Under the pieces are notes generated by a model that saw only the letters and a list, made by a program, of their open reading frames with translations, did not search any database and was not told where the DNA came from. A stretch of 64,000 nt of DNA from Ancylobacter oerskovii (lineage in GTDB: Bacteria; Pseudomonadota; Alphaproteobacteria; Rhizobiales; Xanthobacteraceae), in the NCBI RefSeq assembly GCF_018390555.1, contig NZ_JAHBGB010000006.1, forward strand, positions 434,001 to 498,000, read 5' to 3'. The first letter of the stretch is position 1, and every line of letters starts with the position of its first letter. The translations under genes were made by a program, and so were the position numbers. This document shows, in pieces, positions 50,970-60,383 of this stretch.

Positions 50970-51983
50970 ATGTACACGTCCGATTCAATTCATCGGCTGC
51001 TGCTGGCCGTCTTCCTCTCCCTCGGCTTCGCAGGCCCGGGCCTGGCGAAGATCGAATGGGGCGTGAACGGGCACCCCATCGTTTCCTATTCGGGCGTGAC
51101 CGTCGACGAGCAGCTGGATCTCGTCGGGAAGCTGGGGATGCGCTCCTATCGCGTGGACGTCTATTCGACCGAACAGATGGACAGCCTCGCCGCGCTGGTC
51201 GAGGCCGGCGGCACGCGCGGCATCGCCATCCTGCCGGTGCTCATTCCGCCGACCAAGTTCGACGAGCAGGACGCGACGGAGCTGTACAAGGCGGCCTTCG
51301 CCCTCGCCTCGACCTTCTCGCGGCGCTTCGGCTCCAGGGTCGAGGTATGGGAACTCGGCAACGAGATGGAAAACTACGCGCTGATCCGCCCCTGCGAGAT
51401 GCGCGACGACGGCACGCAATATCCCTGCGAGTGGGGCATTGCCGGCGGCGTCGGGCCGCTCGATTATTTCGGCCCGCGCTACCTGAAGGTGGCCGCGGTG
51501 CTGCGCGGACTCTCCGATGGCGTGCGGGCGGGCAATCCGTCGGCCCGCCGCGCCATCGGCACCGCCGGCTGGGGCCATCTCGGCTTTTTCGACCGGCTCG
51601 CCAAGGATGGCATCGGCTGGGACATCTCCGTCTGGCACATGTATGGCGAGGATCCCGAGCCGGCCTTCAAGCATCTCGCCACCTTCGGCAAGCCGATCTG
51701 GGTCACCGAATTCAACCAGCCCTATGGCAGCGAGCGCGGCGCGGAGGAACAGACCCAGGGCCTCCTGAACTGGATGAAGCGGCTGGACGAACTGAGCGGC
51801 CCCTACAAGGTCGAGGCCGCCCATATCTACGAGTTGTTCGACGAGCCCTATTGGGCGCCCAGCTACGAGGCCTTCATGGGCCTCCACGGCCTCACGCCGC
51901 GGCCGGGCGGCGGCTGGCAACCCTCGGAGCCCAAGCCGGCCTTCCTGGCGGTGCAGGCCTTCATCGCCGGCGAGGGAAGATAG
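50970..51983 (+). CDS. Secreted clan-A-type glycoside hydrolase-like protein
   Basis: 337 residues from the ATG at 50970. N-terminal signal peptide (about 1-26, cleaved after GLA). A TIM-barrel glycosidase is suggested by WELGNEMEN (about 132-140, acid/base Glu in the NE motif) and IWVTEFNQPYG (about 243-253, nucleophile Glu), the arrangement of retaining clan GH-A enzymes. It would act in the periplasm or outside on the polysaccharide made by this locus, trimming or clearing misrouted chains. The exact GH family is uncertain. Confidence 0.78.
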   Translation: MYTSDSIHRLLLAVFLSLGFAGPGLAKIEWGVNGHPIVSYSGVTVDEQLDLVGKLGMRSYRVDVYSTEQMDSLAALVEAGGTRGIAILPVLIPPTKFDEQDATELYKAAFALASTFSRRFGSRVEVWELGNEMENYALIRPCEMRDDGTQYPCEWGIAGGVGPLDYFGPRYLKVAAVLRGLSDGVRAGNPSARRAIGTAGWGHLGFFDRLAKDGIGWDISVWHMYGEDPEPAFKHLATFGKPIWVTEFNQPYGSERGAEEQTQGLLNWMKRLDELSGPYKVEAAHIYELFDEPYWAPSYEAFMGLHGLTPRPGGGWQPSEPKPAFLAVQAFIAGEGR

Positions 51984-52279
51984 GCCCCACGCCTTCCGAT
52001 ACGACGCCCTGCACCTGCCCGGCACCGCCAGCGCCGAAAGGACATGCCCGATCGATGGGAACACCGCCTCCTACGCCTTAATAGCTTATTTACGAAAATA
52101 CCGATTCCGCCTGAAATAATAATTGTAAAATCGAAGCTTCGGACAACGAAGAAATACTCACTGACTACGTGAAATAAAAACAACAATAGACATGACATCT
52201 CGACATCCCGTCGAGCATTGTCCCTGCATGACAGTACAATCCGAGAAGAAACGCCTCTCGCCAGGAGGGTTGGCGAATC
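51984..52279. other. Intergenic region with AT-rich stretch before exoY-like gene
   Basis: 296 bp. The 52081-52200 part has 40 G/C of 120 bases by my count and holds a perfect 10-bp palindrome CGAAGCTTCG at 52132-52141, about 140 bp before the exoY-like start. This is the second AT-rich island of the locus and probably a control region; MucR/Ros-type binding is possible. Confidence 0.5.
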
Positions 52280-53002
52280 ATGGACGCGCATATCAACCTC
52301 GACACGCTTGCCCTCGTAAAACACGACCTGCCCGGCGCCGACGGACGGCCTGCCACCCGGATCGCCGACCAGGCGGGCGGGTGCCCTTGCACGGGAGGAC
52401 GGGTGAAGCGGATGATCGACGTCTCCCTCGCCCTCCTCGGCCTTATGGTGCTCGCCCTGCCGATGCTGGCGGTCGCGCTGCTCATATGGATGACGATGGG
52501 CGGCCCGGTCATTTTCAGGCATGTCCGCGTCGGCTTCGGCGGCCTTGCCTTCGAATGCCTGAAGTTCCGCACCATGGTCGCCGACGGCGACAAGGTGCTC
52601 GCGCGTCATCTCGCGGAGAACGCCGATGCCGCGGAGGAATGGAAGCAGACCCGCAAGCTCAGGAACGATCCGCGCATCACTTGGCTGGGCCGGGCGCTGC
52701 GCCTGTCGAGCCTCGACGAGCTCCCCCAGCTGTTCAATGTGCTGAGGGGCGAGATGAGCTGCGTCGGCCCGCGCCCGATCGTCGTCGACGAGCTCGATCT
52801 CTATGGCGCGGAAGCCGAGAAATACCTCAAGGCCAGGCCGGGCCTGACCGGCCTCTGGCAGGTCAGCGGGCGCAGCACGCTTGCCTATTCGGAGCGCGTC
52901 GCCCTCGATGCCGCCTATGTGAGCGACTGGTCGCTGTTGAAAGACCTGGAGATCATCGCGCGGACGGTTCCGGCGATGCTGAAGTCGCACCAGACCTCCT
53001 GA
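52280..53002 (+). CDS. Undecaprenyl-phosphate sugar-1-phosphate transferase (ExoY/WcaJ family)
   Basis: 240 residues. One N-terminal hydrophobic segment (about 46-75) and the bacterial sugar transferase domain with RVGFGGLAFECLKFRTM (about 83-99), LSSLDELPQLFNVLRGEMS (about 147-165), VGPRP and RPGLTGLWQVSGRS. It starts the repeat unit by moving galactose- or glucose-1-phosphate onto undecaprenyl phosphate at the inner membrane. GalE nearby favours galactose. Preceded by an AT-rich control region and followed by a small membrane protein gene on the opposite strand. Confidence 0.93.
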   Translation: MDAHINLDTLALVKHDLPGADGRPATRIADQAGGCPCTGGRVKRMIDVSLALLGLMVLALPMLAVALLIWMTMGGPVIFRHVRVGFGGLAFECLKFRTMVADGDKVLARHLAENADAAEEWKQTRKLRNDPRITWLGRALRLSSLDELPQLFNVLRGEMSCVGPRPIVVDELDLYGAEAEKYLKARPGLTGLWQVSGRSTLAYSERVALDAAYVSDWSLLKDLEIIARTVPAMLKSHQTS

Positions 53003-53029
53003 GCCGGGAGCCGGCTTTCCGGCACCCGG

Positions 53030-53269
53030 CTAGTCGTGCCGCAGCAGCGCGTCGGCGATGGCGCCCAGGAGATAGGCCAGCTGATAGATGGCCATCAGGA
53101 TCAGGCCGGACCAGAACCCTCCCAAGGCCCCCTGCCCATCGGCAACGCCGAATAGAAATCCACCCAGCAAAATCAATACGCTCAAGACGACCAACAAATA
53201 GGCGCGAAAAACGAACCCGGAAATAACGCCGATTATAAATACGTATAACTCCGGCATAAACCTTGTCAT
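53030..53269 (-). CDS. Small membrane protein next to exoY-like gene
   Basis: 79 residues from the ATG at 53269; an upstream in-frame ATG at 53341 gives 103 but would enter the divergent control region. Mostly hydrophobic, with two or three membrane segments (about 6-20, 21-40 and 50-70) and a charged RHD end. It is not recognised by sequence. Small membrane proteins next to exoY in rhizobia (ExoX, PsiA) lower exopolysaccharide synthesis through ExoY. This gene has the size and position for such a role but no visible sequence likeness. It is convergent with the exoY-like gene and divergent from the polymerase gene. Confidence 0.6.
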   Translation of the reverse strand: MTRFMPELYVFIIGVISGFVFRAYLLVVLSVLILLGGFLFGVADGQGALGGFWSGLILMAIYQLAYLLGAIADALLRHD

Positions 53270-53358
53270 GTTGCGCGCTCGGGCGTTCGACCTGCACCTA
53301 TCATATACCCGCGACACGCATCGCGGAAACGCAAAATACAATCAAGGTCATGTAGATC

Positions 53359-54870
53359 GTGCAGACAATATTGATAGGTCTGGCCATTTGCCTGGCGCTG
53401 CTGTTTGCCGGGCGAACGCGGGGGGCGTCGCTGATCGTCGCCCTGATCGCCTCCGTCGCGTTCGGCAGCACCTCCATCGCCTCGCTGGGCGGGCTCGGCA
53501 CGCCGCTGATCTACGTGGTCTTCGAGCTGGCGCTCATCGTGTCCGTCCTCACCCGGCGACGCTTCGTGGACGATCTGGCGCGGCTGTTCCGGCTCCGTCC
53601 CGTCGCCTGGATCGTGCTGGCGCTGCTGGTCTATGCCTCCGGCTCCGCGATCGTCCTGCCCCGGCTGTTCGCCGGCATGACCGGAGCCTTCGTGCCGGTC
53701 GACGGGCTGGTGTCGGAAGTGCCGCTGGCGCCGGTGTCCGGCAACATCGCGCAGAGCGGATATTTCGTGCTGGGAGGCTGTGCCTTCTTCGCCCTCAGCC
53801 TCCTGCTGCTGGCGGCATCGGCGGCGGCACCGGCGAAGGGCGCCTCCCCCTCCTCCCGGGAGCCGGGCAGCGGCGAAGCCCTGCTGCTACGCGCCATCGG
53901 CAAGGGTTTCTTCTTCTGGATAGGGCTCAATGCCGCCAGCGGCGCCATCGACCTCGCGGGCAAGATGGCGGGCGCCGGCGACGTCCTGTTTCCGCTGCGC
54001 ACGGCGGGCTATGCCCTGCTCACGGAGACCGAGCATGCCGGCTTCTGGCGCGTGGCCGGCCTTCACCCGGAGGCATCGGCCTTCGGGGCGGCCGCGCTCG
54101 CGGGGCTGGCGTTCTCCTTCACCTATTGGAGGGCCTCGCGGTCGCGCAGCGCTTTGGCGCTGACCATCCTCCTTTTGTCGCTGACGCTGCTGTCGACGTC
54201 GAGCACCGCCTATGGCGGCCTCGTCGTGCTCATGCTCGCCGCCCTGCTGGCCGCGGCCCGCTCCCTGCTGCGCGGGCGCCCGCTGCGCACCGACGCGATC
54301 TGGCTGGGGGCGGCGCTCGTCGCCGCGACGGTCGTGCTCGCCATGCTGCTGGTCGACGACGAGGCCTTCGCCAAGGTGGAGACGCTGCTGCGCGCGACCA
54401 TTTTCGAGAAGTCGACCTCGGCTTCCGGCGTCGAGCGCGCCTATTGGAACCAGCGCAGCCTCGATTCCTTCTTCACCACCTCCATGCTCGGAATCGGCCT
54501 CGGCAGCTCGCGCTCGTCGAGCTGGGTCATTGCGGTGCTGTCGCAACTGGGGCTGATCGGCTCGGTGCTGCTCGGCCTGCTGGTGGGCCTCATCGCCTGG
54601 CCGGGACGGCGGCGCGCGTGGGGCGACCCGCCCGTCGGCTCGCAAGCCCGCCGGGTGATCGCGCTCCATGACGGCGTGCGCGCCGCCGCCCTGACCCTGC
54701 TGCTGGCGGCAACCATCGGCGGCGGCAGCGCCGATCCCGGCGTCCTGTTCTTCATCTCGCTGGCGACGGTGCTCGGCTGCCGGCACTACCTCGACCGCTA
54801 CGCGCGGCCCTCGCCCGTCCGGCGGCCCGTCCGTTCCCCCTGGCCTCACCCCGAAGGACAACCGGCATGA
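53359..54870 (+). CDS. Wzy-like polysaccharide polymerase (O-antigen ligase/polymerase type membrane protein)
   Basis: 503 residues from a GTG at 53359. About ten to twelve membrane segments and a large central non-membrane loop (about 110-240, with TETEHAGFWRVAGLHPEASAFG-type features) fit Wzy/O-antigen ligase proteins, which are conserved in topology but not in sequence. It would join repeat units at the periplasmic side. It overlaps the acyltransferase gene by 4 bases (ATGA). Confidence 0.75.
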   Translation: MQTILIGLAICLALLFAGRTRGASLIVALIASVAFGSTSIASLGGLGTPLIYVVFELALIVSVLTRRRFVDDLARLFRLRPVAWIVLALLVYASGSAIVLPRLFAGMTGAFVPVDGLVSEVPLAPVSGNIAQSGYFVLGGCAFFALSLLLLAASAAAPAKGASPSSREPGSGEALLLRAIGKGFFFWIGLNAASGAIDLAGKMAGAGDVLFPLRTAGYALLTETEHAGFWRVAGLHPEASAFGAAALAGLAFSFTYWRASRSRSALALTILLLSLTLLSTSSTAYGGLVVLMLAALLAAARSLLRGRPLRTDAIWLGAALVAATVVLAMLLVDDEAFAKVETLLRATIFEKSTSASGVERAYWNQRSLDSFFTTSMLGIGLGSSRSSSWVIAVLSQLGLIGSVLLGLLVGLIAWPGRRRAWGDPPVGSQARRVIALHDGVRAAALTLLLAATIGGGSADPGVLFFISLATVLGCRHYLDRYARPSPVRRPVRSPWPHPEGQPA

Positions 54871-56057
54871 CCTCCGCCCGGGCGGTGCCGCTTCCCGCCG
54901 ACCGGCGGCTCGACGAGATCGACGGCCTGCGTGCGCTGGCCATGACGATGGTGATCGCGCAGCATTGCGGCCTCGCCCCGTTCGGCTGGACCGGCGTCTG
55001 GCTGTTCTACTGCATCTCCGGCTTCGTCATCACGCGCCGGCTCGTCCAGGACGACCCGGCGGCGGGCAAGGGGTCCGGGGGCAGCCGCTACCTGGCCTTC
55101 GTCTATCGGCGCTTCTTCCGCATCGTCCCGGTCTATCTCCTGTATCTCTGCCTGGGCTCCAGCCTGCTGCTGCTCGCCGGGCAAACCGAGACCACGAGGA
55201 ACATTCCGTTTCTCCTGACCTTCACCTTCAACTGGCAGGCGATCTTCCGGTTCTGGCCGGCTCCCGACGGCCCGTTCGGGCCGCTCTGGACGCTCAGCGT
55301 CGAGGAGCAGTTCTATCTGGTGTTTCCGCTGCTGTTCCTGTTTCTGCCGCGCCGCCGGTTCCTCGCCGTCGCCACCGCGCTGGTCGTCGCCGGCCCGCTG
55401 ATCCGCCTCCTGACGTCGGGGGCGCTCTACGGGATCTCGCCCGATCCGGGCTTCGTCGCCTTCGGGGTGTATGCGAGCTCGTTCACCCAGTTCGACGCCT
55501 TCCTGATGGGCGCGCTGGTCGCCTGCCACGAGCCGTGGCTGCGGGCGCACCCGCAAGCGGTGCGACGCTTCTCGGCGGCGGCGGCCATGGCGATGCTGGC
55601 CTATGTCGCCACCTACGCCCTCATCAACGCCGCGAAGGGCGCCGAAGGCATCGACATCCTGCGCAACATCGTCTCCGGCATACTCTGGGGCCAGGGCCGC
55701 GAGGTCGTGCTCTACTCGGTGCTGGATCTCGTCTGGATCAGCGTCATCATGTGGACGCTGGCGAGGCCGCGGCAATTGCGCCTCCTCGCATGGCCGCCGG
55801 TGGTGCTGGTGGGGCGGATCTCCTATGGCGGCTATCTCTACCACGCCCTGGTGCTGTGGGTGCTGTTCACTGCCGTGATCCCCGCCGAGACCGGTCTCGG
55901 CCTCTCCTCGCGACTGCTTCTGTTCGCCGTCGTCTGGTGCGCGACGGTCACGCTCGCCGGCCTCACCTATCACTGGTTCGAAATGCCGATCATGGGCTGG
56001 GCGAACCGGCGGCTGCGGCAGCGGGGCCCGCTCGGCCGCATGGGTGACGCGGCCTAA
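54867..56057 (+). CDS. Acyltransferase 3 family membrane protein
   Basis: 396 residues with about ten membrane segments. RLDEIDGLRALAMTMVIAQH at the N terminus (family Arg/His region) and LSVEEQFYLVFPLL (about 143-156) define the OafA/ExoZ/NodX-like family. These enzymes put acetyl or other acyl groups on sugars of surface polysaccharides. Translationally coupled to the polymerase gene. A stem-loop follows its stop. Confidence 0.92.
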   Translation: MTSARAVPLPADRRLDEIDGLRALAMTMVIAQHCGLAPFGWTGVWLFYCISGFVITRRLVQDDPAAGKGSGGSRYLAFVYRRFFRIVPVYLLYLCLGSSLLLLAGQTETTRNIPFLLTFTFNWQAIFRFWPAPDGPFGPLWTLSVEEQFYLVFPLLFLFLPRRRFLAVATALVVAGPLIRLLTSGALYGISPDPGFVAFGVYASSFTQFDAFLMGALVACHEPWLRAHPQAVRRFSAAAAMAMLAYVATYALINAAKGAEGIDILRNIVSGILWGQGREVVLYSVLDLVWISVIMWTLARPRQLRLLAWPPVVLVGRISYGGYLYHALVLWVLFTAVIPAETGLGLSSRLLLFAVVWCATVTLAGLTYHWFEMPIMGWANRRLRQRGPLGRMGDAA

Positions 56058-56070
56058 GCCTTCCGGCGAT

Positions 56071-56092
56071 GCCGCGTCTCCAAGGAGACGGC
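56071..56092 (+). other. Hairpin after acyltransferase gene
   Basis: GCCGCGTCTCC pairs with GGAGACGGC (stem with one bulged C; GTCTCC-AA-GGAGAC core) 14 bp after the acyltransferase stop. No T-run, so it may slow but not end transcription into the flippase gene. Confidence 0.4.
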
Positions 56093-56238
56093 GCTACGCC
56101 CTTCGGACGGCAGGCGCCGCAGTCGATGCGCGCTGGCGTTGTATCCGGGAATGCTAGCCTTTTCCCGACAGCATCCGCCGCCCGCCATGGCGTGCCGCCG
56201 ATGTCCACGCAGCCATACGAGACGGGAACGAGGATTTC

Positions 56239-57765
56239 ATGATCGGGCTTCGACGGGCGCTGCTCTTTTCGGTCACCGAACGCTACGTCGCCCTTACGCT
56301 GAACTTCGTCACGGTCGCGACGCTCGCCCGCCTGCTGACGCCGGAGGAGTTCGGCTATTCGGTCATCGGCGCGGCCGCCATCGGATTTGCGGAGTGCCTG
56401 AGGGATTTCGGCACCAGCGGCTTCCTCGTCCAGACCCGGGTGGCCACCCGCCATGCGTCGCGCACGGCGTTCACCGTGATGCTGATGCTGACGCTCATGG
56501 TCGCGGCCACGCTGTGGGCGGCGGCGGGGCCCATCGCCGGCTTCTACGAGAAGGAGGGCCTGACGGCCTATCTCCACGTCATCGCCTTCGGCCTGCTGAT
56601 GGGCCCCTTCGCGGCGCCGCCGCTGGCGCTGCTGCGGCGGGACATGCAGTTCAAGGCGGTGGCGATCATCAACATCTCCAGTGCCGTCAGCATCGCCCTG
56701 GTGACGGTATCGCTGGCGGTGATGGGCGCCAGCTATATGAGCTTCGCCTGGGGCATATTGGCGGGGGCCACCGTGACCGCGGTCCTCGCCGTGTTGTCCC
56801 ATGGCGACATGCGCATATTCCGGCCCAGCGTCGCCGAATGGCGGGCGGTGCTGTCGTTCGGCGGCTATTCCAGCGCGGCGGGCATGTTCTGGAAGCTGCA
56901 GGAATTCGCGCCCTCGCTGATCATCGGCCGGCTCATGGATTTCGGCGCCGTCGGCCTGTTCAGCCGCGCGGTCATGGTCTGCCAGCTGCCCGACAAATGC
57001 CTGCTCAACGGGCTCATGCCGGTCGCCCTCCCCGCTCTCGCCAACGAAGCGCGGGCCGGCCGCAGCCTGGCGAGCGCCTATCTCACGGCGACGGCCTACA
57101 TCACCGCCGTGCAATGGCCCTCGCTGCTCCTGCTGGCGTGCCTCGCGCATCCGGCCGTGCTGATCCTGCTCGGCGGCCAGTGGGTCAGCATCGTGCCGCT
57201 GGTGCAGATCATCTCGCTCGGCCTGCTCGCCTGCTTCCCGACGGTCCTCGCCTATCCGCTGCTGGCGGCGGCGGGCGGCATCCGCCATGCGATGATCGCC
57301 GCGCTGTTCGGGCTCGTCACCAGCGTGAGCCTCGCCCTGTTCGCCTCCCAATGGGGATTGACCGGCCTGGCGTTCGGCATGGTGGCGACCGTGAGCCTCC
57401 AGGCCTGCCTGTCGCTCTACCTGATCCGGCTCTATGCGCCGTTCAGGCTGGGCGAGCTCGCCAGGGCGCTGCGCCGGAGCGCGGTGGCCGCCGCGGCGAG
57501 CGGCGCGGTCCCGGCGGCGGCGGTGGCGCTCAACGGATTCGACTTCGCCTTCTCCATTCCCGAGGGCATCGCCATCGGCATCGGCGCGGTGATCGCCTGG
57601 ATCGCCGCCATACGCTGGAGCGGACACGCCCTCGCCGCCGAGATCGACCTCGTCGTCGAGATGGCGGGAAGAGCCGGGCGGATGCTGCGCGAAGACATCC
57701 GGGCGCGCAACGAGATCCGCGCGCGCGGCGCGGCCGCCAGCGGCTCGCGCGCCGAGGGAACCTGA
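56239..57765 (+). CDS. Wzx-like polysaccharide flippase (MOP superfamily)
   Basis: 508 residues from the ATG at 56239, with GAGG about 5 bases upstream. Twelve to fourteen membrane segments and an MOP/Polysacc_synt pattern: LATLARLLTPEEFGY-like start, FGGYSSAAGMFWKLQEFAPSLIIGR and DFGAVGLFSRA. It moves undecaprenyl-linked repeat units to the periplasm. It lies between the acyltransferase and the glycosyltransferase genes, completing Wzx/Wzy assembly with the polymerase and Wzc-like protein. Confidence 0.9.
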   Translation: MIGLRRALLFSVTERYVALTLNFVTVATLARLLTPEEFGYSVIGAAAIGFAECLRDFGTSGFLVQTRVATRHASRTAFTVMLMLTLMVAATLWAAAGPIAGFYEKEGLTAYLHVIAFGLLMGPFAAPPLALLRRDMQFKAVAIINISSAVSIALVTVSLAVMGASYMSFAWGILAGATVTAVLAVLSHGDMRIFRPSVAEWRAVLSFGGYSSAAGMFWKLQEFAPSLIIGRLMDFGAVGLFSRAVMVCQLPDKCLLNGLMPVALPALANEARAGRSLASAYLTATAYITAVQWPSLLLLACLAHPAVLILLGGQWVSIVPLVQIISLGLLACFPTVLAYPLLAAAGGIRHAMIAALFGLVTSVSLALFASQWGLTGLAFGMVATVSLQACLSLYLIRLYAPFRLGELARALRRSAVAAAASGAVPAAAVALNGFDFAFSIPEGIAIGIGAVIAWIAAIRWSGHALAAEIDLVVEMAGRAGRMLREDIRARNEIRARGAAASGSRAEGT

Positions 57766-57772
57766 TGCCCGC

Positions 57773-58930
57773 TCACCCGGGACGGTCGATAGCGGCCATC
57801 AGCGTCAGATAGGTGAGAGCGATGCGGCGCCAGCTGAACATCTCGGCGCGCTCGCGGCCGGCCGCGGACAGAAGCCGGCGCCGTTCGGGCGAAGCGAGCA
57901 GCTGGCCGATCGCCGCGATCCAGCCGGCATCGTCGTCGGGATCGGCGAACAGGGCGGCATCGCCGCAGATCTCGGGCAGGCATGGGGCGCTGGAGGCGAT
58001 GACCGGGCATCCCCACCGCATCGCCTCCACCGCCGGCAGGCCGAAGCCCTCCATCCGCGACGGGAAGAGAAAGCACAGCGCCCGCGACAGCGCGGCGGCG
58101 AAATCGTCGTCGCTGATCCGGCCGAGGACATGCACGTTGCGCGCGCCCATGCCGCCAAGACGCGCCGCCAGCTCGGCATCGAGCTCGCCCATCACCATCA
58201 TGTCCACGCCGATCGCCTCCAGCGGGCGGGCGAGACGCAGCAGCAGCTCCGGGTTCTTGTGCGCCTGGTTGCGCAGCAGGCACAGCACGAAGGGCCGGGC
58301 CGTCGCGACGTCGAGGCGGGAGCGTTGCGGCCGCCAGTTCAGCGCATGGTCGCTGCCGTTGTAGGTGACGACGATCTTCTCCGCCGGAGCGACGCCATGG
58401 CGGACCAGCTCGTCGCGCGACAGCTCGGAGACGGTGGTGATGGCGGCGGCGCGCCGGCCGAGCAGCGGCAGGATCACCCGATGCGCCAGCCGGAAGCCGC
58501 GCGAATAGCTCTGCGGCGAGTTGAAGGTCTGCAAATCGTGGATGCAGGCGACCTGCCGGCGCACCGCGACCGGCGCGAGATTGCAGAAGCTGAGCAGGCC
58601 GCCGCTTACCTGCCTCGGCAGCTGCATCTGCACCCAGAATTGCGGCAGCCTCGGCCGGGAATATTCCGGCACGACCCGGAGGGCGATGGCCTGCAGGGGC
58701 AAGGGCATCGCGGGCGGGCGCGGCACCACGAGTTCTAGAGCGAGGTCCTGCGTCAGCGGATGCCGCTCGGCCACGAGCGCATCCAGCGCCCGCGTCACCT
58801 CGCGCGCATAGCGCGCGACGCCCGTCGGATTGAGGGTGGTGAAATCGCCGTTCACGGTCCAGCGGCGGGTCGCGGCGGCGGGGGATGGCCGAAACGGCCG
58901 GTCGTGCGGATCTCGGTCGGGGCGGAACAT
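57773..58930 (-). CDS. GT4-family glycosyltransferase
   Basis: 385 residues from the ATG at 58930; a start nearer WTVNGDF is possible. GT-B fold with TGVARYAREV near the N terminus, ACIHDLQTFNSP (about 132-143), LCLLRNQAHKNPELLL (donor phosphate region) and FPSRMEGFGLPAVEAMRWG (about 295-313), the E-x7-E nucleotide-sugar motif. It is a cytoplasmic enzyme adding one sugar to the lipid-linked repeat unit. It shares its design with the divergent gene at 59189, so the two are old duplicates. Sugar and linkage are not visible. Confidence 0.88.
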   Translation of the reverse strand: MFRPDRDPHDRPFRPSPAAATRRWTVNGDFTTLNPTGVARYAREVTRALDALVAERHPLTQDLALELVVPRPPAMPLPLQAIALRVVPEYSRPRLPQFWVQMQLPRQVSGGLLSFCNLAPVAVRRQVACIHDLQTFNSPQSYSRGFRLAHRVILPLLGRRAAAITTVSELSRDELVRHGVAPAEKIVVTYNGSDHALNWRPQRSRLDVATARPFVLCLLRNQAHKNPELLLRLARPLEAIGVDMMVMGELDAELAARLGGMGARNVHVLGRISDDDFAAALSRALCFLFPSRMEGFGLPAVEAMRWGCPVIASSAPCLPEICGDAALFADPDDDAGWIAAIGQLLASPERRRLLSAAGRERAEMFSWRRIALTYLTLMAAIDRPG

Positions 58931-59188
58931 GGATCGTGCCGTTGCGCTGCCTTGGGATCGAGGTCCAGGCGCCCCGTTGCCGGCACGATCCTCACCGTTC
59001 GGATCATCCGCCCCGCCGGCGCATTCAGCCAGGCGACCCGCGAAAAGCGGCAGCGGGCCTCGCCGAAAGACGGCCGGTACCACCTTCGGCCATGCCCGCG
59101 CCCCTTCGTTGCGCACCGGCGCACGCCGCCCGCCGGCACAATGCCGGAAAGGCCGGCCGGGAAGCATCGGCGGCCCGGAGCCCCGAAC
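58931..59188. other. Divergent intergenic region
   Basis: 258 bp between two divergent glycosyltransferase genes. G+C-rich, no convincing open frame, operator or promoter boxes seen. It must contain start sites for both genes. Confidence 0.4.
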
Positions 59189-60361
59189 ATGGCCGTCTCG
59201 CGCCGCTGGGCCATCAATGGCCGCTTCCTGACCCAGAAGATCACCGGCGTGCAGCGCTACGCCAGCGAGATCGTGCAGGCGCTGGACCGCCGGATCGTCG
59301 CGGGCGATCCGCTTGCGCGCGGGCTCGATGTCGAGCTGGTCGTCCCCGCCGGCACGACGGCATCGCTGGAGCTGTCGGCCATCCGGCTGCGCCATGTCGG
59401 GCCGGCGCACGGACCCGCCGCCTCCGGCCATCTCTGGGAGCAGCTCACGCTGCCGTGGGAATTGCGGGGCGGCCTGCTCAGCCTGGGCAATAGCGGCCCG
59501 ATCCGCCACCGCGAGCAGATCGTCTGCATCCACGACCTGAACACCCGCCGGTTTCCCGCCAGCTACTCGCTGCCGTTCCGGCTCCTGCAAGGGATCATGG
59601 TGCCGCTCCTCGGCCGGTCGGCGGCGCGGATCGCGACGGTATCGCACCATTCGGCCGACGATCTGGCCTATTTCGGATTATGCGCCTCCTCCAGGATCGT
59701 CGTCGCCCCGAACGGCCATGAGCACGCGCTGCGGTGGCGGGCGCGGCACAGCGACGCCACCCGCGCGGTCGCCGGGCCGGACACCATCGTCCTCGTCGGC
59801 AGCCCGGCGCCGCACAAGAACATGGCCCTGCTGCTCGGCCTCGCCGACCGGCTGGCGGCCGAGGGCCTGCGCATCGCCATCGTCGGCCATGTCGATCCGC
59901 ACGTCCTTCGCCATGACGGCCTGTCGCGCGCGGCGGGCAATGTCCATTGGCTCGGGCGACTGCCGGACGAGGCGCTCACCGCGCTGCTGCAGGAATCGCT
60001 GTGCCTGGCCTTCCCCTCCTTCGTCGAGGGTTTCGGCCTTCCCCCGCTGGAGGCGATGGCGGTCGGCTGCCCGGTGGTGACGTCGGACCGGGCGAGCATG
60101 CCCGAAGTATGCGGGCACGCCGCGCTCTATGCGTCGCCCGCCGATCCCGATGCCTGGCTGGACCGGCTGGGACGCCTGAAGCGGGAGAACGGGCTGCGTG
60201 CCCGGCTGATCGCCGCCGGAAAGCGCCGTGCCGCCTGTTTTTCGTGGGACGAATCCGCCCGCGTCTATATGCGGGAGATGGCGGCGATGGACGGCGTGCT
60301 CGAGCCGGACGGGCAACCGGCCCCCTCGCCGCACCGGGCGGAGCGGACGGCGCCGGCCTGA
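59189..60361 (+). CDS. GT4-family glycosyltransferase (duplicate of divergent neighbour)
   Basis: 390 residues from the ATG at 59189. Same architecture as the product of 57773-58930: WAINGRFLTQKITGVQRYAS at the start, VCIHDLNTRRFPASYS, LVGSPAPHKNMALLLG and FPSFVEGFGLPPLEAMAVG (about 273-291). A GT-B glycosyltransferase using a nucleotide sugar. Divergent arrangement of two duplicates suggests gene duplication with inversion, and different donor sugars may have followed. Confidence 0.88.
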   Translation: MAVSRRWAINGRFLTQKITGVQRYASEIVQALDRRIVAGDPLARGLDVELVVPAGTTASLELSAIRLRHVGPAHGPAASGHLWEQLTLPWELRGGLLSLGNSGPIRHREQIVCIHDLNTRRFPASYSLPFRLLQGIMVPLLGRSAARIATVSHHSADDLAYFGLCASSRIVVAPNGHEHALRWRARHSDATRAVAGPDTIVLVGSPAPHKNMALLLGLADRLAAEGLRIAIVGHVDPHVLRHDGLSRAAGNVHWLGRLPDEALTALLQESLCLAFPSFVEGFGLPPLEAMAVGCPVVTSDRASMPEVCGHAALYASPADPDAWLDRLGRLKRENGLRARLIAAGKRRAACFSWDESARVYMREMAAMDGVLEPDGQPAPSPHRAERTAPA

Positions 60362-60383
60362 TGCCTCGCCGCCTGCGGCACGT

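Noticed and set aside
53030..53269. Naming the small membrane protein ExoX
   Set aside because: Only size and position agree; no sequence likeness is visible, so the symbol was withheld.
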